Source: Acidobacteriota bacterium (GTDB taxonomy: Bacteria; Acidobacteriota; Blastocatellia; HR10). From it: DNA of 64,000 nt. The number at the start of each line of letters is the position of its first letter. Position 1 is the first letter of the stretch. A model generated the notes under the pieces. The model was not told where the DNA came from, did no database searches, and saw only the letters and a program-made list of their open reading frames with translations. The stretch lies in NCBI GenBank assembly GCA_030550025.1, contig JAUQQC010000004.1, forward strand, positions 124,001 to 188,000. Direction: 5' to 3'. Below, in pieces: positions 44,231 to 53,021 of this stretch. Made by a program: the position numbers and the translations under genes.

Positions 44231-45823
44231 GTGAGTCGAGAGGGATCGCGAAAGGGAGGGATGAGAGAGGAGGCGCCCGCCCTTCGGCAGCGAGAAGAGC
44301 CGACGCTCGCTTCGCGCGTTGAGAGACCGAACATCGAACAATGGCGTTCGCTTGGCTGGCGCGGATGGTGGCGGGCCGTGGAGATCCTCACCCTCGCGCT
44401 CTTCTTCGCCGTCTATCTCTACTTGGATGCGCTCGCGGCGCGCGACCCGCGCAAGGTACGCGGTCGCATTCGGCGCGCGTTGCGATGGCTCGCTTGCCGC
44501 TTCTTCGCTCAAGGGGTCCTTCAGCGCGAGGAGCGCTTGCGCGCGCAGGCCGTGTGGCTACGGAAGCGGTTGGTGAAGCTCGGCCCTACGTTCATTAAGA
44601 TCGGTCAAGCCCTGGCCACGCGCGCCGATCTCCTGCCGCTGCCCTACATCCAAGAGCTGACGCGGCTGCAAGACGAAGTCCCCCCGTTCCCACAGGCGGA
44701 GGCCGCACGCGTTCTGGAGGAGGAACTCGGATCTCCCGCCGAACGTCTCTTCGCCTTCATCAATTGGGAGCCGATCGCTTCCGCCAGCCTCGGTCAGGTC
44801 TACTACGGACGATTGCCCTCAGGCGAGGAGGTCGCCATCAAGGTCCAACGTCCCCGCTTGCGCGAGGCGATCCAGGTGGATTTGGTGATCCTTCGGCGCA
44901 TCGCGCGCTTCCTCAAGCGATATCCCAACCTCTTCCGCGGCGTGGATTGGACGGGTGTGCTCGACGAGTTCGCCGCCACCATCTTCGAGGAGATGAATTA
45001 CCGGCAGGAGGCGCTCCATGCCGAGCGATTCCGCGAGAATTTTCGCCGTTGGAAAGAGGTCTACGTCCCGAAGATCTATTGGGCCTACACGACCGAGCGC
45101 GTCCTCACGATGGAGTACATTCACGGGGTGAAGGTGACCGACGTGGAGGAATTGCGGCGACGCGGGTTTTCTCCCGCTTACGTCCATCGGCTCTTGGCCC
45201 GCACCTACCTCAAGCAGCTGCTCGAGGATGGGTTCTTCCACGCCGATCCACATCCCGGGAATCTGCGCGTCATGCCCGATGGGCGTTTGGCTTTCTTCGA
45301 TTTCGGCATGACGGGACGCTTGGAAGCGTGGCTGCAGGGATTGATGATCGAGGCCTTCTTCCACATCGTGAATCGCGATGTCGCGGGCCTGGTGGACGAT
45401 CTCATCAAACTAGGCTTCCTCGATCCGAAGGTGGATCCACGTCTCATTCGCCCTTTGGTCGAGGACTTATTCCGCGAGTATCTCGGGGTAAAGTTGAGCG
45501 AGATCAAGTTCAAGGAGCTGACCTATGACTTGGCCGGGGTGGTCTACGAGTATCCATTCCGGATTCCCACGCGCTTCACCTACATGATCCGCGCGCTCAT
45601 GGAGCTGGAGGGAATCGGGATCGCCATCGATCCGGAGTTCAACTTCATTGACGTGGCTCGCCCTTTCGCGCGCGAGTACCTCTTCAAACGGGAAGCACGC
45701 CAGCTTCGGGCCGAGTTGTTCCACCGCCTGCTTCGGGGGGAGAATGGAGCGCTGCAGTGGGATAAACTCTGGCGCTTGGCCAAACTCGCCGTGCGCGTCT
45801 ATCTCGATAAGCTGAAGAAGTGA
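44231..45823 (+). CDS. ABC1/AarF/UbiB-family atypical kinase
   Basis: A UbiB-like protein, needed for ubiquinone synthesis or transport in proteobacteria; in other phyla it acts on related isoprenoid-quinone or lipid pathways. The 530-residue product has a short hydrophobic segment (ILTLALFFAVYLYLDALAA), the KxGQ-type region LGPTFIKIGQALATRADLLP, the ATP lysine in EEVAIKVQRPRL, a catalytic loop DGFFHADPHPGNLRV and the metal-binding FFDFGMTGRL. The GTG at 44231 is chosen for its AGGAGG ribosome site 8 nt upstream; an upstream frame adds 22 residues. No ubi or men genes are near. Confidence 0.9.
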   Translation: MSREGSRKGGMREEAPALRQREEPTLASRVERPNIEQWRSLGWRGWWRAVEILTLALFFAVYLYLDALAARDPRKVRGRIRRALRWLACRFFAQGVLQREERLRAQAVWLRKRLVKLGPTFIKIGQALATRADLLPLPYIQELTRLQDEVPPFPQAEAARVLEEELGSPAERLFAFINWEPIASASLGQVYYGRLPSGEEVAIKVQRPRLREAIQVDLVILRRIARFLKRYPNLFRGVDWTGVLDEFAATIFEEMNYRQEALHAERFRENFRRWKEVYVPKIYWAYTTERVLTMEYIHGVKVTDVEELRRRGFSPAYVHRLLARTYLKQLLEDGFFHADPHPGNLRVMPDGRLAFFDFGMTGRLEAWLQGLMIEAFFHIVNRDVAGLVDDLIKLGFLDPKVDPRLIRPLVEDLFREYLGVKLSEIKFKELTYDLAGVVYEYPFRIPTRFTYMIRALMELEGIGIAIDPEFNFIDVARPFAREYLFKREARQLRAELFHRLLRGENGALQWDKLWRLAKLAVRVYLDKLKK

Positions 45824-45842
45824 TTCCCCGCGCCAAGACCGA

Positions 45843-48287
45843 TCATGGGCGTGGTTCCCCGAAGCGACCCGGCCGCCTCTTCTTCGGTTCTTCTTTCGGA
45901 GGTTCGACCGGCTCCTGCGGCGGTTTGAGGATGAGATCGGGGATTTTCTCCTTGAGGGGCGATTCGCCGTGTTTGTTGGGCGGGCTGGTGGGTTCGGCCA
46001 CAAGCGATGGCAGAGGCGATGGGGCGACGGCCGGAAGCTCGCGGATCCCCGACGCTTCTCGCCCCTCTCGCTCAGTCTGCTCCCGCGCCGCGCGAATCCA
46101 TTCGGGCATCTCCGTGATGAGCTCGAACGTCGTGGGCGTCTTGTCCTTGAGGTACTCGCGCATGAAGTCGATCCAGATGGGAAGGGCAGCGACCGAACCC
46201 GTCTCCCCCGGACCGAGGCTGCGCTTGCGATCGCTGAAGCCGATCCATACGCCCGCGCAGACGGTGGGGGTGAAGCCGATGAACCATGCATCGGTGAAGT
46301 CGTTCACCGTCCCAGTCTTCCCCGCGATGGGCCACTCCCGAAACTCCGCGTAGGTGCGGATGCGAGCCGCTGTGCCGCCATCGACGACTCCTTGGAGCAA
46401 GCGCACCATCGTCGAAGCCACATAAGGATCGAGCACCTGTTCGGTCGGCGGCGCCTCCCACCGCTCTAACTCGCGTCCATCGCGGTCCACGACGCGACGG
46501 ATCAGGTGGGGGACGACGCGTCGACCCTGATTGGCGAAAATCGCGTAGGCGGCCGTCATGGCGAGCAATGGCTCCTCGGTCGCACCCAGGGCCGAGGGCA
46601 AGAACGGCGCCATCGGATTCGGGAGGCCCAAGCGTTCGACCATGCGGACGGCTCGCGCAATGCCGATGCGCTGGAGCACGCGTACGGCCGGGACGTTACG
46701 CGACTCCGCCACAGCCCGCGCGATCGTGATCAAGCCTTTGAACACGCGATCATAGTTCGAAGGAGCCCAATCCCCGATCTGCAGCGGTGCATCCAGGACG
46801 TGATCTTCCGGCATCAGCCCAGCTTCCACAGCCGCTGCATAAATGAACGGTTTGAACGCGGAGCCCGTCTGCCGCAAGCCTTGCGTCGCATGATTGAGGC
46901 GCACGCGATTGAAGTCGTATCCGCCAACCAACGCTTTGATCTCTCCGGAGGGGATTTCGAGCGCGACCAACGCGCCCTGGACTTCCGGCAGCTGCAGCAG
47001 CGTGATCCGCATCTCCTTGGTCGATTCCTCGAGGCTTTGCACCTGGACGATGACGAGATCCCCCGGACGCACGAGCCGTGGCAAAGGACGCCCCCACGGC
47101 GCATCGCGCGGGGTCACGCGCGCCGTATATGGCCCCACGCGCACGATCGCTTCATTCGCCGTGACCGAGAGGACCAATCCCGGATAGTATTCGCCGACCT
47201 CGAATCCCCCTTCCCAATCCGGGTGGCGATATCTGGCCAAATCTTTCCCTTGATCGAGGAGGTTCTCCACCGGGCCGCGCCAACCATGGCGCCGATCGTA
47301 CGCGTGCAGTCCCGTGCGCACGGCCCGCACAGCCGCGCGCTGCGCGCGCGCATCCAGCGTCGTGTAGACCTGCAAGCCACCAGCATGCGTGCGCCGCGTC
47401 CCATATTTGTCTTCCAGGTAGCGTCGTACTTCCTCGACGAAATAGGCGTACGGCGAGCGCGCGTTGGAGAAGCGTCCCCCTTCGGCCAATTGGATCGGGC
47501 GGGCCATCGCCGCCTGCGCCGCTTCGCGGGAGATATATCCCTCCTCGGCCATCTTCTCCAGGACGAGGTTCCGACGAGCGAGCGCGGCTTGTGGGCGCGT
47601 CACCGGCGAGTAGAGTTGTGGCGCTTTAGGGAGCGCGGCCAAAAGCGCGGCCTCTTCGAGCGTCAGCTCCCGGGCCGATTTCCCGAAGTAGTACTGAGCG
47701 GCCGCCTCGACCCCATAGGCGTTGCCGCCGAGATAAATCTGATTGCAATACAGCTCGATGATCTGCTCCTTCGTGTAATACCGCTCGATGAGGAGCGCCA
47801 AGAGCGCCTCCTTCAGTTTCCGCGAATACGTCCGTTCCGGATTCAGGAAGAGCATCTTGGCCAGTTGTTGTGTGATCGTCGAACCCCCTTGCACGGTCCC
47901 CCCAGCGCGAAGGTTCGCCGCGAAGGCACCGAAGATGCGGATCGGATCGATGCCCGAGTGCTCATAGAAGCGCGCGTCTTCGATGGCGATGAAGGCGTTG
48001 CGGACGTGCGGCGGGATGTCGAAGTAGGAGAGCGGCAGACGCCGTTCCAGATAGAACTCGCCGATGATGGTTCGGCCATCATCGGCATAGACGCGCGAGA
48101 GGACGCTCGCCTGATATTCGCTGAGCTGGGCCACCATGAGGGCATATTCGGAGTGATCGAGCGCATAGGCGAGGAGGGCGCCGGAAAGGCCTCCGCTCAG
48201 CGCCGCCAGCAGCAGCAGCGCAACGATCGGATGGCGGCGCCAGAAGGCTCGCCCGCGCGATGTCCGCTGACCTCCCCGATCGCTCAT
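45843..48287 (-). CDS. Penicillin-binding protein 1A (bifunctional peptidoglycan synthase)
   Basis: An 814-residue class A PBP. A membrane anchor (PIVALLLLAALSGGLSGALLA) precedes the GT51 glycosyltransferase with IEDARFYEHSGIDPI, GGSTITQQLAKMLFL, YTKEQIIELYCNQIYLGGNA and the LLAALPKAP motif, and then the transpeptidase with the catalytic serine in TGSAFKPFIYAA, an SRN motif (AVAESRNVPAVRVLQ) and GKTGTVNDFTDAWF. An OB-like insertion lies between. The C-terminal 80 residues are Pro/Glu/Lys-rich and probably flexible. Its ATG overlaps the mogA stop (ATGA), so expression is tied to the two genes upstream. Confidence 0.95.
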   Translation of the reverse strand: MSDRGGQRTSRGRAFWRRHPIVALLLLAALSGGLSGALLAYALDHSEYALMVAQLSEYQASVLSRVYADDGRTIIGEFYLERRLPLSYFDIPPHVRNAFIAIEDARFYEHSGIDPIRIFGAFAANLRAGGTVQGGSTITQQLAKMLFLNPERTYSRKLKEALLALLIERYYTKEQIIELYCNQIYLGGNAYGVEAAAQYYFGKSARELTLEEAALLAALPKAPQLYSPVTRPQAALARRNLVLEKMAEEGYISREAAQAAMARPIQLAEGGRFSNARSPYAYFVEEVRRYLEDKYGTRRTHAGGLQVYTTLDARAQRAAVRAVRTGLHAYDRRHGWRGPVENLLDQGKDLARYRHPDWEGGFEVGEYYPGLVLSVTANEAIVRVGPYTARVTPRDAPWGRPLPRLVRPGDLVIVQVQSLEESTKEMRITLLQLPEVQGALVALEIPSGEIKALVGGYDFNRVRLNHATQGLRQTGSAFKPFIYAAAVEAGLMPEDHVLDAPLQIGDWAPSNYDRVFKGLITIARAVAESRNVPAVRVLQRIGIARAVRMVERLGLPNPMAPFLPSALGATEEPLLAMTAAYAIFANQGRRVVPHLIRRVVDRDGRELERWEAPPTEQVLDPYVASTMVRLLQGVVDGGTAARIRTYAEFREWPIAGKTGTVNDFTDAWFIGFTPTVCAGVWIGFSDRKRSLGPGETGSVAALPIWIDFMREYLKDKTPTTFELITEMPEWIRAAREQTEREGREASGIRELPAVAPSPLPSLVAEPTSPPNKHGESPLKEKIPDLILKPPQEPVEPPKEEPKKRRPGRFGEPRP

Positions 48288-48808
48288 GCTCGTTCCCCCC
48301 TTCTATCCGGTGCGAAGGCGTCCTCGTGCGTCGCCTCTCCGGCCAGCGTCTCCAGCGCATGCTGAAGAATGCCGCGGATCACGGCGAACCCTTCGCGTGC
48401 GCCGCGAACGCTTCCCGGCAAGTTGATGATGAGCGTGCCCGCGCGGATGCCCGCCACCCCTCGCGAGAGCATCGCGAAGGGGGTGCTTTCGAAGACCCCT
48501 TTCAGGCGGATGGCCTCCGGAATCCCCGGGACTTCGCGTTCGATGACTTCGCGCGTCGCTTCTGGCGTCTGGTCGCGCGGCGAAAGTCCCGTCCCCCCCG
48601 TCGTGAGGATGAGGTTCACGTCAGCGCGTTCCGCATAGTCCGTGAGTCGTCGGGCGATCATCGGCCGATCATCGGGGAGAATCTCGGCGGCGACGATCTC
48701 TGCGCCCAAACGCTGCAGCTCTTCGACCAAAGCCGGACCGGACAAATCCTCGCGCTCTCCGCGCGCGGCGCTATCGCTGATGGTGAGAACGACGGCTCGA
48801 ATCTTCAC
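48284..48808 (-). CDS. mogA: MogA/MoaB-type molybdopterin adenylyltransferase
   Basis: Activates molybdopterin by adenylation before molybdenum insertion. The 174-residue protein has the family motifs VVLTISDSAARGEREDLSG, LTTGGTGLSPRDQTPEATRE and the LIINLPGSVRGAREGF phosphate-binding segment. The start is the GTG at 48808, which has AGGAGG 4 nt upstream and overlaps the stop of the upstream gene (GTGA). The stop overlaps the PBP1A start. MogA and MoaB cannot be told apart by eye. It completes, with moaA and fdhD, the scattered molybdenum-cofactor set of this window. Confidence 0.92.
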   Translation of the reverse strand: MKIRAVVLTISDSAARGEREDLSGPALVEELQRLGAEIVAAEILPDDRPMIARRLTDYAERADVNLILTTGGTGLSPRDQTPEATREVIEREVPGIPEAIRLKGVFESTPFAMLSRGVAGIRAGTLIINLPGSVRGAREGFAVIRGILQHALETLAGEATHEDAFAPDRRGERA

Positions 48809-49482
48809 ACGTCCTCCTCGCACTTCGGGAGTGCGCTCCCTAGCTTCTCGACGGCGTCAGGAAGCGCTGAGATCGCCGAAGGGACGACCGGTGACTCCCT
48901 TGCTTCGTGCCGAGCGAGGTCCGATGAGGGCTCAGCTTGCCCGAGACCAAATCGGCGTTGGAAATCAGGGGCTCGCTTCCTCAGCTCCACCCAGACCTCG
49001 AAAGTCTCCGGCGAGGAAGCCCAAAGCGCGAACCATTCGGCGATCTCTTCTTTGATGGCGCGCGCGCGTTCTTCCTTTGCGCGGCGCGCGGCCGCGCGAG
49101 CCCGTCGCCGCCCCACGTGAGCCAGCGCGCGCGCATAGGCGATCCCTTTTCCGTCTCCGCTCTCCTTGAAGCGGTGATAGAGGCGGCCCAGCTCTCGCAG
49201 TGACTGCTCCGCATGCTCGAACGTGTCGAACTTCAAGACTCCCTCGAACTGTCGCGCATACTCGTCCTCAAAGGTCGGTGGGACGAAAGGCCCGCTCAGC
49301 CGGAGGCGACATCCGGCCTCGCGCAGGACGTCTAGGATGTATCCGTCGGAGGGACGATCAGCCCCCCCCAGCTCTTGGTGCAGCCGCGCCTTCAGACGAG
49401 CGAACTCCGCCTCGCCGATCTCTTCCAAGGCCATCTCTCGACAAAGGCGTAGGATCGCGTCTTTCTTCCCCCCCCGACTCAT
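48805..49482 (-). CDS. Hypothetical protein, Arg/Ala-rich
   Basis: I do not recognise the family. The 225-residue protein (ATG 49482; a GTG at 49494 adds four residues) has an N-terminal helical region resembling a small DNA-binding or recruitment fold (ILRLCREMALEEIGEAEF), a central motif PPTFEDEYARQFEGVLKFD, and a basic helix RRRARAAARRAKEERARAI near residue 130. The end is acidic and Pro/Ser-containing. It overlaps mogA by GTGA, and mogA overlaps PBP1A, so all three are translationally linked. A minus-strand TAAAAT (49505-49500) lies just upstream and is close to the divergent nagA promoter. Cytosolic by lack of signal. Confidence 0.75.
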   Translation of the reverse strand: MSRGGKKDAILRLCREMALEEIGEAEFARLKARLHQELGGADRPSDGYILDVLREAGCRLRLSGPFVPPTFEDEYARQFEGVLKFDTFEHAEQSLRELGRLYHRFKESGDGKGIAYARALAHVGRRRARAAARRAKEERARAIKEEIAEWFALWASSPETFEVWVELRKRAPDFQRRFGLGQAEPSSDLARHEARESPVVPSAISALPDAVEKLGSALPKCEEDV

Positions 49483-49499
49483 GGTGACATCCACATGGC

Positions 49500-49505
49500 A
49501 TTTTA
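49500..49505 (-). promoter_or_regulatory. -10 hexamer of the hypothetical-mogA-PBP1A operon
   Basis: Minus-strand TAAAAT, 17 nt before the ATG at 49482 and 5 nt before the GTG at 49494. It lies 13 bp from the nagA -10 on the other strand, so the two promoters overlap. Confidence 0.35.
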
Positions 49506-49518
49506 GCGGAAAACGACC

Positions 49519-49524
49519 TAAAAT
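49519..49524 (+). promoter_or_regulatory. -10 hexamer close to the nagA start (leaderless candidate)
   Basis: TAAAAT ends 8 nt before the nagA ATG at 49533, and no ribosome site lies between. The -35 region (TGGCAT near 49496-49501) is weak and overlaps the divergent -10. Confidence 0.4.
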
Positions 49525-49532
49525 GGCACGTC

Positions 49533-50792
49533 ATGCGGACGTCGCGGCGGATCTTGCTCTATGGGGGGCGTCTCGTGCTCCCGGATCGTCTTCTGGAGCC
49601 GGGATGGGTGTTGATTCACGGGGAGACGATCGTTGAGGTCTCCGCGGCCGAGAGGTTGCCTTCGGCCGATGAGCGGCTCGACGTGAGCGGGTACTACGTG
49701 GCGCCGGGGATGTTGGACCTCCATATTCATGGCTCCGCGGGCGTGGACGTGCTCACGGCGACGGCCGACGATCTCCATCGGTGGGCGCGCTTTCTGCTTC
49801 GGCATGGCGTGACGCGTTTTCTTCCGACGACGGTCCCCACCGATCCGGCACAGTACGCGCGCGTGCGCGCGACCTTGGCGGAGTACGTGCCAGAGCAAGA
49901 GCGCGATCCTCGCGCTGCATCCGTCCTTGGCGTGCACTTCGAGGGACCTTTCGTCAGCCCGCGTCGCCCTGGCGCCCTCAATCCGCGCTATTTTCGCACG
50001 TTTCGCTCCCTGCGGGATGTGGAGGATTTGCTCGCTTGGGACATCCCAGCGTGCCTCTTCATTCGGATGATGACGCTCGCGCCCGAGATCGAGGGGGGAC
50101 TCGCGCTCATCGAGGAGCTGCGGCGGCGCGGCTTTCGGCTCGCGATCGGGCACAGCGAAGCTTCGTTCGAGATCTGCGAGGCGGCTGCCGAGCTGGGCGT
50201 CACGCACGTCACGCACTTTCCCAATGCGCTCGCACCGCTGCATCATCGTCAGCCCGGCGTCGTCGGATGGGCCTTGCTCGATGAGCGGGCCACGCTCGAT
50301 CTGATCGCCGACGGCCATCATCTCGATCGGCGAATGGTCGCTCTCGTGAGGAAGGTCGTGGGGATGGATCGCCTCGCTCTCATCAGCGACGCCATCGCGG
50401 CCACCGGTCTGGGAGATGGTCGGTATGAGATCTGGGGGGAGACGATCCGCGTCGTGAACGGACGGACGGAGAACGCGGCCGGCGCCCTTGCCGGATCGGT
50501 CATCACGCTCCGAGATGCCGTGCGCCATCTCGTGCAATGGGGCATCCCGCTGCCGGAAGCGATGCGCATGGCAACGCTTATGCCCGCGCGCGTGCTCGGC
50601 GTGGCGGAGACGTTCGGCTCTCTGGAACCCGGAAAGAGAGCCGATGTGCTCGTGCTCGATGAGCAGCTCTGGCCACGCCTCGTCTTGCGGGATGGGGAGA
50701 TCATTCACCTCTCAGAGGAATCACCTTCGCAAGCGGGCGCTCCAGGACCCTGCGGGATGCCGCCTATTTCTCCGCCACGAGGAGATGGTTGA
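49533..50792 (+). CDS. nagA: N-acetylglucosamine-6-phosphate deacetylase
   Basis: Removes the acetyl group from GlcNAc-6-phosphate during amino-sugar and cell-wall recycling. The 419-residue amidohydrolase has DLHIHGSAGVDVLTAT, the HFEGPF motif, LAIGHSEASFE, THFPNALAPLHHRQPG, LIADGHHL and LISDAIAATGLG with the catalytic aspartate, and a C-terminal EPGKRADVLVLD strand. The ATG at 49533 lies 8 nt after a TAAAAT hexamer. It is divergent from the hypothetical-mogA-PBP1A operon and convergent with a methyltransferase gene, with which its 3' end overlaps by 29 nt. NagB is not in the window. Confidence 0.94.
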   Translation: MRTSRRILLYGGRLVLPDRLLEPGWVLIHGETIVEVSAAERLPSADERLDVSGYYVAPGMLDLHIHGSAGVDVLTATADDLHRWARFLLRHGVTRFLPTTVPTDPAQYARVRATLAEYVPEQERDPRAASVLGVHFEGPFVSPRRPGALNPRYFRTFRSLRDVEDLLAWDIPACLFIRMMTLAPEIEGGLALIEELRRRGFRLAIGHSEASFEICEAAAELGVTHVTHFPNALAPLHHRQPGVVGWALLDERATLDLIADGHHLDRRMVALVRKVVGMDRLALISDAIAATGLGDGRYEIWGETIRVVNGRTENAAGALAGSVITLRDAVRHLVQWGIPLPEAMRMATLMPARVLGVAETFGSLEPGKRADVLVLDEQLWPRLVLRDGEIIHLSEESPSQAGAPGPCGMPPISPPRGDG

Positions 50793-51396
50793 TCGGATCC
50801 CCCGCATCAGGCCAGAGGCGTTCGCACGCGCGGAAGAGAAGATTTATGACCGGCGTCAGATGATGCACGACGCGGCGTGCGCTGAGCGTATTGGCGAGCG
50901 CTTGGCCAGCGAGCGTCCATGCCCCCCCCTGTGCCTTCACCTGCAGGACGCGCAACCCATTCTGCTGCGCGAGGTGGATGAGGCCGAAGCGGGTGAAACG
51001 ATAGTAATCGTGCGGCTCTTCGTGTACGCGCCAATATTGCGGAGCCGTGAGGATCACGCGCCCACCGCGTTTGAGCACGCGCCGAATTTCACCCATTGCG
51101 CCCAGTGGGTCCGGCAGATGCTCGAGCACTTGGATCATGAGCACGGTCTCGAACGTCTCCGCAGGGAAGGGCAGTCGCAGGGCATCACCCACGACGTCGG
51201 GGCGGCTCTCTCGCCAGTCGCGGTCTAAGCCCACGTATTCCCGAATGAACGGGGCGAAAAGCTCGCGATATGGTTGATTCCCGCAACCGACGTCCAGGAG
51301 ACGTCCGCGCGCCCAGGCGCGGCATTCGCGAAGATCGCTCAAGAGCGCGCGCATGCTCAGATAATCGGCGTCGCGCCAGCTGGTCGCCGCCCTCAT
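50764..51396 (-). CDS. Class I SAM-dependent methyltransferase
   Basis: A 210-residue Rossmann-fold methyltransferase: motif I LLDVGCGNQPYRELF, acidic motif YVGLDRDW, PFPAETFETVLMIQVLEHLPD, then an RRVLKRGGRVILTAP strand. The substrate is unknown. It lies 22 nt after the flippase gene on the same strand, so it may modify the sugar, glycolipid or carrier that the flippase handles, which is inference from context. The ATG at 51396 is chosen to follow the flippase stop; a longer frame begins at 51456 inside that gene. The 3' end overlaps nagA by 29 nt on the other strand. Confidence 0.85.
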   Translation of the reverse strand: MRAATSWRDADYLSMRALLSDLRECRAWARGRLLDVGCGNQPYRELFAPFIREYVGLDRDWRESRPDVVGDALRLPFPAETFETVLMIQVLEHLPDPLGAMGEIRRVLKRGGRVILTAPQYWRVHEEPHDYYRFTRFGLIHLAQQNGLRVLQVKAQGGAWTLAGQALANTLSARRVVHHLTPVINLLFRACERLWPDAGDPINHLLVAEK

Positions 51397-51418
51397 CCGG
51401 CGCCTTCGCGCGGATCGC

Positions 51419-52933
51419 TCATCGCCAACGCCCGCTCTCGACATACGGCGTCCCACGCATCGCGCGGGCGATCAGGTGCGCACTCGCGCGCATCTCGGCA
51501 AGCAATGCTTTTCGTTCCAGGAGCAGAAGGAACGCCAGGTACAGGAACAGTCCCAAGCCCGCGAACGCCAAAAGCGAGATGAGATCCCGCACCATGCGTT
51601 CGGCGAGCGCTCGCAACAGGACGAGCGTCATCGCGCCAGCTAAAACCGGGCGAACGAGCGCATAGCTCCAATTCACCGAAGCGATGGTCCCGAGCGTGCG
51701 GATGAGCCAGAGCACCGGCAACCAGACGCTCACGCCATACGCCATGGCCACACCCGTGAATCCATATCGCGCCGTCAACACCAGCGCCGCCGCCCAGTCG
51801 CTCGCCGTCCATGCCGCCAGAATCCGCAACGAATCGCGCGGGCGTCCCCACGCATTGAGCGCTGCCACTAGCGGCGTTGTGAGCGTGCCGCCGAGCATCC
51901 GCACCGCGAACCCGTAGAAGGCGGGGATGGCCGGAGCCCACTTCTCCGTATAGAGGAACGTCACAATCCAGGGGATCAATCCTGCCGCCACCGCCAGCAG
52001 CGGCGTCGTCAGCAACGTCAACGCGCGCAGCATCTTCTCGAGCATCCGGCCGAACGCCTCCCGATCCTCTTGCACGCGGGAGAGCGAGGGAAAGCTCACG
52101 CGACCGAGCGCTTCCGTGAACGCTTGACTGACGTGATAGGCCACTCCGTGCGCCCAATTCAGGAAGCCAACGGCGCGCGGGCCAAAGAGCGGTCCGGCCA
52201 GAAGCGGCGCGATGTGGTCGCGCAGAAGCGACGTCCACGTCCCGAGCTGAAAGGGTGCTCCGAACCGGATCGAAGCGCGCAGCGCGAAGCGATCGAGCGC
52301 GAATCCGAGCGGCCATCGAGCCGAGGCGAGCAAAAAGGCCGCGCGCGCGCTCTCGCCGGCCAAAGCGGCCCCCACGAAGCTCCAGACGCCGAATCCGTTG
52401 TAGGCTAACGCAATGGCCACCAGGTGAAAGATGAGGATCGCCGCGACCTCGATTTGAGCCAGGCGCGGATACGCGAGCGCTCGCTCCAAGAGCGCCATGG
52501 AGATCGAACCGAGGGCGCCGATGGGAAGGACCAACGCGAACCAAGGGAGGATATGGCGCGAAGATTCGCTCAACCGAAAGACGATGGCCAGCGGTGCGCT
52601 CGCCCCCAAAAGCAGAAGAGCCAAACCGAGAGCCAACAGGAATCGAACCGTGAAGGTCGTTCGCAGCTCAATGGGGGTCGGCGGATCGCGTTTTTGAATC
52701 AGCGCCGCCGTCAGTCCGAAGTCGGTGAAGAGCGTAGCCGTCGAGACGAACACGGCCGCGATCGCATAGATGCCGAAATCCGCCGGTGCGAGCTGTCGTG
52801 CCAGGAGGATATTCGCCAACAGTCGAAGCGGCACCGAGGCCGCGTGTCGAAGGAGCATGGCCCCAGCTCCCCGGATCGTACGTTCAGCGATCGCGGCAAG
52901 CTGCGTCGTCCTGTCTTCGTCTCGGGCTTCCAT
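51419..52933 (-). CDS. MOP-superfamily polysaccharide/lipid flippase (Wzx-like)
   Basis: A 504-residue multispanning membrane protein of the oligosaccharide flippase family. Diagnostic segments are the N-terminal LLANILLARQLAPADFGIYAIA, DFGLTAALIQKRDP, and AHGVAYHVSQAFTEALGRVSFPSLSRVQEDREAF, with about a dozen hydrophobic helices. These carry lipid-linked sugar units across the inner membrane for capsule, O-antigen or other surface glycans. The ATG at 52933 lies 12 nt after a TAGGAT hexamer. The following methyltransferase gene is 22 nt away. No glycosyltransferase cluster surrounds the pair, so the glycan is unidentified. Confidence 0.9.
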   Translation of the reverse strand: MEARDEDRTTQLAAIAERTIRGAGAMLLRHAASVPLRLLANILLARQLAPADFGIYAIAAVFVSTATLFTDFGLTAALIQKRDPPTPIELRTTFTVRFLLALGLALLLLGASAPLAIVFRLSESSRHILPWFALVLPIGALGSISMALLERALAYPRLAQIEVAAILIFHLVAIALAYNGFGVWSFVGAALAGESARAAFLLASARWPLGFALDRFALRASIRFGAPFQLGTWTSLLRDHIAPLLAGPLFGPRAVGFLNWAHGVAYHVSQAFTEALGRVSFPSLSRVQEDREAFGRMLEKMLRALTLLTTPLLAVAAGLIPWIVTFLYTEKWAPAIPAFYGFAVRMLGGTLTTPLVAALNAWGRPRDSLRILAAWTASDWAAALVLTARYGFTGVAMAYGVSVWLPVLWLIRTLGTIASVNWSYALVRPVLAGAMTLVLLRALAERMVRDLISLLAFAGLGLFLYLAFLLLLERKALLAEMRASAHLIARAMRGTPYVESGRWR

Positions 52934-52945
52934 GCGCGAGGTCTT

Positions 52946-52974
52946 ATCCTAGCACACCGGTTGCATGGGGCGAA
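52946..52974 (-). promoter_or_regulatory. Promoter of the flippase-methyltransferase pair
   Basis: Minus-strand TTCGCC (52974-52969), a 17-nt spacer and TAGGAT (52951-52946) within GTGCTAGGAT, the extended -10 seen at several genes here. It overlaps the divergent Rieske promoter. Confidence 0.45.
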
Positions 52975-52989
52975 GAAGTGGCGTATGAT
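52961..52989 (+). promoter_or_regulatory. Promoter of the Rieske-tenA operon
   Basis: TTGCAT (52961-52966), a 17-nt spacer and TATGAT (52984-52989), 32 nt before the ATG at 53022. The roughly 25-nt leader is too short for a TPP riboswitch and has no thi-box. Confidence 0.5.
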
Positions 52990-53021
52990 TCCTCCCTCAT
53001 CTTCGGCGAGGGGGGCATCTT

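Noticed and set aside
46506-48365. A 619-codon plus-strand frame
   Set aside because: It lies opposite PBP1A, whose catalytic motifs are all present; the antisense product has no recognisable domain.
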